DNA from: JAAYCI01 sp964370445
GTDB taxonomy: Bacteria > Bacillota > Clostridia > Oscillospirales > Ruminococcaceae
Assembly: GCA_964370445.1 (NCBI GenBank)
Contig: CAYJJK010000029.1
Coordinates: 1-26,946 of the forward strand
DNA: 26,946 nucleotides
Direction: 5' to 3'
Shown: piece by piece, positions 23,433 to 26,946 of the stretch
Position numbering within the stretch: the first letter of the stretch is position 1
Layout of the letters: each line of letters opens with the position of its first letter
Notes under the pieces: generated by a model
What the model was told of the DNA's origin: nothing
The model's database searches: none
What the model saw: only the letters and a program-made list of their open reading frames with translations
Position numbers and translations under genes: made by a program

Positions 23433-24416
23433 TTGGTGTTTGTAGCAGTGGCTGTTTTGGGTGGTTTATATGCCATGAATGGTGGAATTACAGTGGGCGG
23501 TTTGTCTGTGTTTTTAAATTATGCAAACCAATATACAAAACCCTTTAATGAAGTGGCCGCTGTGCTTACTCAGGTGCAAACTGCCATAGCCGGTGCCGAG
23601 CGTTTGTTTGAAGTGATCGACCTAGAGGCGGAGACAGAAGATGAAAAAAATACGCTTATCGAACTGAAGGCAAAGGGCTATGTGCAAGCAAACCAAATTT
23701 CTTTTTCATATGTTCCTGATCGTCCTTTAATTCAAGATTTATCTTTTTCGGTAAAACCGGGGAAACACATTGCCTTAGTGGGTTCTACAGGATGTGGAAA
23801 AACCACACTCATTAATTTGCTGATGCGTTTTTATGAGGTGGATAAAGGTGAAATTACCGTAGATGGAAATGCAATACAATCGATACAGAGAAAAACGCTG
23901 CGCAGTTTATATGGGATGGTGTTGCAAGATAGCTGGTTAAAACAGGCCAGTGTGCGAGATAACATTGCCTATGCTGCGCCTGATTCCTCGGATGAGGATG
24001 TAATAAAGGCGGCAAAAGAGGCTTTGGCTCATGGGTTTATCAGCCGCTTGCCTCACGGATACGACACCATCCTTAAAGCAGGAGGCGAGGGGCTTTCAGC
24101 CGGAGAAAAACAACTTTTATGCATTGCGCGCATTGTTTTGGCAAAGCCCGATATGCTAATTTTGGATGAGGCAACAAGCTCTATTGATACAAGAACAGAA
24201 TTATTGATTCAACGTGCTATGGAAAAGCTGATGAAAGGTCATACCAGTTTTGTAGTGGCGCACAGGCTTTCTACCATTCAAAATGCAGACGAAATTCTGG
24301 TAATGGATGCAGGGCGTATCATAGAGAGAGGGTGCCACAAAGAATTGCTGAAAAAAAATGGGTTTTATACGCATCTATATAACAGCCAATTTGGTGAGCT
24401 GGCAGAAAGTGATTAG
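23433..24416 (+). CDS. C-terminal fragment of the second ABC half-transporter (last helices and ATPase)
   Basis: This open frame continues the gene. The first usable codon is TTG 23433, without a ribosome binding site; the coding frame itself resumes right after the stop. It has the last membrane helices (VAVLGGLYAMNGGI) and an intact ATPase domain with Walker A, a Q-loop region (VLQDSW), signature LSAGEKQ, Walker B and switch His. It ends 21 bases before the serine hydrolase gene. Confidence 0.8.
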   Translation: MVFVAVAVLGGLYAMNGGITVGGLSVFLNYANQYTKPFNEVAAVLTQVQTAIAGAERLFEVIDLEAETEDEKNTLIELKAKGYVQANQISFSYVPDRPLIQDLSFSVKPGKHIALVGSTGCGKTTLINLLMRFYEVDKGEITVDGNAIQSIQRKTLRSLYGMVLQDSWLKQASVRDNIAYAAPDSSDEDVIKAAKEALAHGFISRLPHGYDTILKAGGEGLSAGEKQLLCIARIVLAKPDMLILDEATSSIDTRTELLIQRAMEKLMKGHTSFVVAHRLSTIQNADEILVMDAGRIIERGCHKELLKKNGFYTHLYNSQFGELAESD

Positions 24417-24437
24417 AGGGTATAAGGAAAACAAATA

Positions 24438-25625
24438 ATGGATAAACAAAAAATAAAAAAAGATGCAAATACTAGAATAACGAATGTGAAACCAACAAAA
24501 TCATTAAGTTACATTGAAATTGCTGTTTTTTTAGCGTTGGCAGTTGCTTTTTTGTCCCTTTGTATACTTTTGGTTTTGGAAAATGGAGATATGGAGCAGG
24601 TGGTGCCAGGTGCACTTATGGAAACTCCGGTGTCTATACCACAGCAAGATGTGGCTGCTTCACTTGAAGATGAAGCTGTGCCGGTGCCGCCTCCCATGAT
24701 TTACCCCACAGCGCAAGATGAACCAGCGGGTGGCTGGCCACCCTATGAGTTTTCTGCCGAGCAAATTACAGCACTGGATACCATGTTGACCGAATGGGCT
24801 GCGGCCACACAGCCGGTTGTGGAAGAGGCAGCAGATGCACAAACACAAGAAGAAACCACATCGCAAGAGATAGACCCGGAAGAAGGGCATCGTGTTGCCC
24901 TTTATTTTAGAGACCTTGACTCTGGGGCACAATATATTTACAACGGAGAAGAGGCGTTTGATGTGGCCAGTTTGTCTAAAGCGCCGTATGCGATGTATTT
25001 GTATCAGCTTGTGGAGCAAGGGGTGGCAAGTTTAGAGGAAACATTTTTGGTTAGCGAGGAAAGCATCGTGGGCTCAGAGGAAAACTCTGGCATATTAAAA
25101 GATGATGAGAATTTACCGCGTGAAATCACCCTTGCGGAGATGATAGAATATTTGCTGCGTTATAGTGACACTGCGGCACAAAGAATACTGTTAGAGCGCT
25201 ACCCTGCAGCCGAATATGCCGCTTGGGCCGCAGAGCTTGGAATACAAAACGCAAATAGTGTAACGGGAGATATCATCACAGCCCCCGAGGCAGGTATTTA
25301 CTTGGAGGCCCTATACAGCTATATGGAATCTGGCGTGTATGGTCAGGTGTTACAAGAGCATTTGATGAATACACGCAACCCTATGCTTGCTACCAGTTGG
25401 CCACTGGCAAGAAAATATGGTTGGGACGAACACGCCTTTCACGACATGGGCGTTGTGTATGCACAGCACCCCTATGTGATTGCTATTTTAACGGATAAGA
25501 GTGTTGGCGCAAGTGAAGATAGGCAATATTTTAGTACTTTGCCGTCGTTTTTTGAGCAAGCGATGAATGAGCACTGGGCTGTGGCAGTGCCTTTGCCAAA
25601 TAACCAGAAAGAAGGCGTAGCATAA
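24438..25625 (+). CDS. membrane-anchored serine hydrolase, class A beta-lactamase-like fold
   Basis: This 395-residue protein has a basic N-terminus, one signal-anchor helix (about 26-47), an acidic Pro-rich linker (about 50-150) and a penicillin-recognising domain (about 150-385). The nucleophile motif is SLSK (Ser178, Lys181). The second motif reads YSDT (243-245), where beta-lactamases have SDN, and the third is KYG (326-328) in place of KTG. It is therefore more likely a cell-wall-associated hydrolase than a working beta-lactamase. AAGGAAA precedes ATG 24438. It sits 21 bases after the broken ABC gene and is probably in that operon. The substrate is unknown. Confidence 0.85.
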   Translation: MDKQKIKKDANTRITNVKPTKSLSYIEIAVFLALAVAFLSLCILLVLENGDMEQVVPGALMETPVSIPQQDVAASLEDEAVPVPPPMIYPTAQDEPAGGWPPYEFSAEQITALDTMLTEWAAATQPVVEEAADAQTQEETTSQEIDPEEGHRVALYFRDLDSGAQYIYNGEEAFDVASLSKAPYAMYLYQLVEQGVASLEETFLVSEESIVGSEENSGILKDDENLPREITLAEMIEYLLRYSDTAAQRILLERYPAAEYAAWAAELGIQNANSVTGDIITAPEAGIYLEALYSYMESGVYGQVLQEHLMNTRNPMLATSWPLARKYGWDEHAFHDMGVVYAQHPYVIAILTDKSVGASEDRQYFSTLPSFFEQAMNEHWAVAVPLPNNQKEGVA

Positions 25626-25668
25626 CAATGCCCAAAAATTAAAAAGCTGGTTTTTTCTTGCAATTATC

Positions 25669-25697
25669 TTGACAGTGTGATGGGGTAAAGGTAAACT
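25669..25697 (+). promoter_or_regulatory. predicted promoter for the PilZ gene
   Basis: A perfect TTGACA (25669-25674), a 17-nt spacer and TAAACT (25692-25697, 4 of 6). It lies about 34 bases before the PilZ start. An A/T-only hairpin just upstream (around 25650-25665) could weakly end the serine hydrolase transcript. Confidence 0.65.
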
Positions 25698-25730
25698 AAA
25701 CGTAGTATCAAAAATAGGGGGGGCGTGTTT

Positions 25731-26288
25731 GTGGCTATCGATTTTAGAGGCTGTGAAGTGGTTTTGAAAGACAGCCGGTCCGGCGATGTTTTGTGCAAAA
25801 CGCAGGTGGTGGAGTATAATCGTTCCGCAAACCAGATTTATCTTTTTGGTATAGAGCGAGATACACTGCAAAGGCATGTTGCGGTAACAATCATACACCC
25901 AAGCGGTGTGTATGAATATCAAGGCAATGTGCGCAAAAAAAATACAGACGGTCTTTTGGAGATTTCATTATTTCAAAAAAAAGAGACTAAAAAAGAGGAA
26001 ACCACCAAAAGGCAAAGTAAACGCTTTGATTTAAGCGCAAATGTGCAGGTTAATCAACTTTCCGGGAAAAACCCGGTTGATGAGCATATTGTGAATGTGC
26101 AAAATATCAGTGTCAGTGGCATTTTGGTTCATTCCCAAGATAATTTGCTAAAGGTGGGCGATACATTTATAGTGCATCTGCCAATTAACAATGAAATGAT
26201 AGCGGTAAAAACAAAAGTGGTGCGGCTACATGGCAAAACAAAAAATGGGTATGAATATGGCTGTGCTTTCGAATCTATGGAATCTTAA
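25731..26288 (+). CDS. PilZ domain protein, probable cyclic di-GMP receptor
   Basis: This 185-residue protein has an N-terminal beta-rich domain (about 1-85, YcgR-like) and a C-terminal PilZ domain (about 92-185). The c-di-GMP motifs are both present: RQSKR (RxxxR, 94-98) and NISVSG (NxSxxG, 125-130). I chose GTG 25731, because the run of seven G (25717-25723) then sits 7 bases upstream as ribosome binding site; GTG 25725 would leave 1 base. It has its own promoter and terminator and no motility genes nearby. Such proteins act on flagella, adhesion or polysaccharide synthesis, which cannot be told apart here. Confidence 0.9.
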   Translation: MAIDFRGCEVVLKDSRSGDVLCKTQVVEYNRSANQIYLFGIERDTLQRHVAVTIIHPSGVYEYQGNVRKKNTDGLLEISLFQKKETKKEETTKRQSKRFDLSANVQVNQLSGKNPVDEHIVNVQNISVSGILVHSQDNLLKVGDTFIVHLPINNEMIAVKTKVVRLHGKTKNGYEYGCAFESMES

Positions 26289-26300
26289 TGGGAGTGGCTT

Positions 26301-26322
26301 AACAAAGTGAAACTTTGTTTTT
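26301..26322 (+). terminator. intrinsic terminator after the PilZ gene
   Basis: A perfect 8-bp stem AACAAAGT (26301-26308) and ACTTTGTT (26312-26319) with a GAA triloop, running into T 26318-26322. It begins 13 bases after the PilZ stop. Confidence 0.8.
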
Positions 26323-26351
26323 AAATTAACTAATAATTTTTAAAAAAATGC

Positions 26352-26380
26352 TTGACAGATGATTTATTCATCGTTACTAT
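26352..26380 (+). promoter_or_regulatory. predicted promoter for the glycine-riboswitch operon
   Basis: A perfect TTGACA (26352-26357), a 17-nt spacer and TACTAT (26375-26380, 4 of 6). It starts transcription a few bases before the riboswitch. Confidence 0.7.
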
Positions 26381-26403
26381 AGTAATATGCATTATCGAAT
26401 GAA

Positions 26404-26576
26404 ACCATTGGGAGAGTTTGCAGGATGCAACGCCGAAGGGGAGAAAACTCTCAGGCAAAAAGACCGATGGTGGACGGTAACTCTGGAAAGTTCGAATCAT
26501 TGCGCAATATATTCGACACCGAAGAAGCAACCTTGCATGGGATAATCTTGCAAGAGAATCTTTCAGGTAAACAAAC
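26404..26576 (+). promoter_or_regulatory. tandem glycine riboswitch (two aptamers)
   Basis: The first aptamer (about 26409-26489) has the conserved GGGAGAG, CGCCGAAGGGG, CTCTCAGGCAAAAAGACC and CTCTGGAAAG segments. The second (about 26490-26575) has CACCGAAGAAGCAA and AATCTTTCAGGTAAA. This two-aptamer order is the classic gcvT-type glycine riboswitch. In the second aptamer, TCGAA/TTCGA enclosing ATTGC/GCAAT, and CTTGCA (26532-26537)/TGCAAG (26549-26554), form clear stems. It lies upstream of gcvH and is expected to turn the glycine cleavage genes on when glycine is plentiful. Confidence 0.93.
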
Positions 26577-26577
26577 G

Positions 26578-26611
26578 GAGGCATGGGATTGTTCCTGTGT
26601 CTCTTTTTTTT
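26578..26611 (+). terminator. riboswitch expression-platform terminator
   Basis: GAGGCATGGGA (26578-26588) pairs over 11 positions, including three G-T pairs, with TCCTGTGTCTC (26593-26603) around a TTGT loop. Eight T (26604-26611) follow. It lies right after the second aptamer and before gcvH, so glycine binding probably prevents its formation. Confidence 0.8.
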
Positions 26612-26688
26612 AAACAATTTTTTAACAAACATGTTGACGAACGGGTGGTGTTGCCATTGCCCGAAAAGATAATAAAAGGAGAAAAGAA

Positions 26689-26946
26689 ATGCAAACAAAA
26701 GAAAACTTATCGTACACAAAAAGCCATGAGTGGGTAGAAAAAGAAGGAAACACCGTAAAAATTGGAATTACTGATTTTGCCCAAAGCGAGCTTGGAGATT
26801 TGGTGTTTGTTAATTTGCCAGAGGTGGGGGATGAAATTTCGGCAGGTGAAACTTTTGCCGATGTGGAAAGCGTTAAAGCGGTATCGGATATTCATGCACC
26901 AATTAGTGGCCGTGTAACCGCAGTGAACGAAGCAGTGCTTGACGAG
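26689..26946 (+). CDS. gcvH: glycine cleavage system H protein (partial, runs off the end)
   Basis: GcvH carries the lipoyl group that moves the aminomethyl unit between the P, T and L proteins of glycine cleavage. 86 codons are visible from ATG 26689 (AAAGGAG at 26675-26681). They include SYTKSHEWVE at the start, IGITDFAQSELGD, and the lipoylation site DVESVKAVSD with its Lys, then the second half of the hybrid fold APISGRV. The 3' end is beyond the window. It is the first gene after the glycine riboswitch. Many clostridia place gcvT there, so the gene order is a variant. Confidence 0.95.
   Translation, partial: MQTKENLSYTKSHEWVEKEGNTVKIGITDFAQSELGDLVFVNLPEVGDEISAGETFADVESVKAVSDIHAPISGRVTAVNEAVLDE

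Larger units (their letters stand above)
22668..24416 (+). pseudogene. ABC exporter half-transporter, consensus ATP site subunit, interrupted by in-frame TAA
   Basis: The full frame would encode 582 residues. Codon 232 is TAA (23361-23363), in the cytosolic loop before the fifth and sixth membrane helices. The frame is the same on both sides, and the surrounding residues align to ABC exporters without gap (the stop falls where relatives have Leu, before YQKAIFYSS). Downstream, Walker A GSTGCGKTT (372-380), Walker B LILDE (Glu501) and the switch His532 are canonical, while the signature is LSAGE (476-480), the degenerate form. It starts at ATG 22668. Either the stop is an artefact or a strain variant, or the exporter has recently lost this subunit. 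Confidence 0.85.

Noticed and set aside
2824..25625. TAA reassigned to an amino acid, which would explain both interrupted genes
   Set aside because: Several full-length genes end normally at TAA. RlmH ends in its invariant YHK directly before TAA, and stp, prkC, rluA-family, PilZ and serine hydrolase genes also stop at TAA at the expected family lengths.
24438..25625. Beta-lactamase resistance gene
   Set aside because: The fold matches, but the SDN and KTG motifs are altered and a long anchored linker is present, so antibiotic hydrolysis is not supported.
25626..25730. Serine hydrolase and PilZ as one gene split by TAA codons (same frame, only TAA stops between)
   Set aside because: A perfect -35 promoter and a strong ribosome binding site lie in the gap, and both proteins are complete domains on their own.
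26425..26613. Small plus-strand open frame of 62 codons in the gcvH leader
   Set aside because: It lies entirely inside the conserved glycine riboswitch and its terminator.

Overview
The window is a plus-strand-only stretch of a Bacillota (Firmicutes) chromosome, most likely an anaerobic Clostridia/Oscillospirales-type organism. The reasons are the classic gene order (yicC-remA-gmk-priA-def-fmt-Zn protease-rsmB-rlmN-stp-prkC-rsgA-thiN), a PASTA kinase, RemA, the frequent GTG/TTG starts behind strong GGAGG-type ribosome binding sites, and a tandem glycine riboswitch. Two runs of exactly 10 N inside priA point to a draft or metagenome assembly. No tRNA, rRNA, CRISPR array, phage gene or insertion sequence was found.

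Layout. 1-74 is the tail of an unidentified gene. 306-4455 holds yicC, remA, gmk and a broken priA. 4696-14537 is a tight co-translated cluster for protein maturation, rRNA modification and signalling: def, fmt, a YugP-type membrane protease, rsmB, rlmN, stp, prkC, rsgA, thiN and a pseudouridine synthase. 14629-18475 carries envelope genes: a large membrane-anchored LysM/G5/M23 endopeptidase, then murA after a terminator and with its own promoter. 18594-20698 has an aldo/keto reductase, a WalJ-like metallo-beta-lactamase-fold protein and rlmH. 20867-25625 has two ABC exporter half-transporters (the second broken) and a membrane-anchored serine hydrolase. 25731-26285 is a monocistronic PilZ gene. 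From 26301 come a terminator, a promoter, a tandem glycine riboswitch with a terminator platform, and the start of gcvH, which runs off the window.

How the genes work together. The def-to-thiN block links translation initiation and termination chemistry (formyl-Met-tRNA and deformylase), rRNA methylation (RsmB, RlmN, RlmH), 30S maturation (RsgA) and the Stp/PrkC pair that senses muropeptides. The M23 enzyme and MurA add cell-wall synthesis and remodelling, and the two half-ABC proteins have complementary degenerate and consensus ATP sites, as expected of a heterodimeric exporter.

The main oddities are two in-frame TAA codons, one in priA (2824-2826) and one in the second ABC gene (23361-23363). 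Both break otherwise intact, same-frame reading frames. Also notable are the disrupted zinc module of PriA, the absence of rpoZ (and coaBC) between gmk and priA and of rpe between rsgA and thiN, and a glycine riboswitch that controls gcvH first. I see no convincing undescribed multi-gene system; most of the window is conserved housekeeping DNA.
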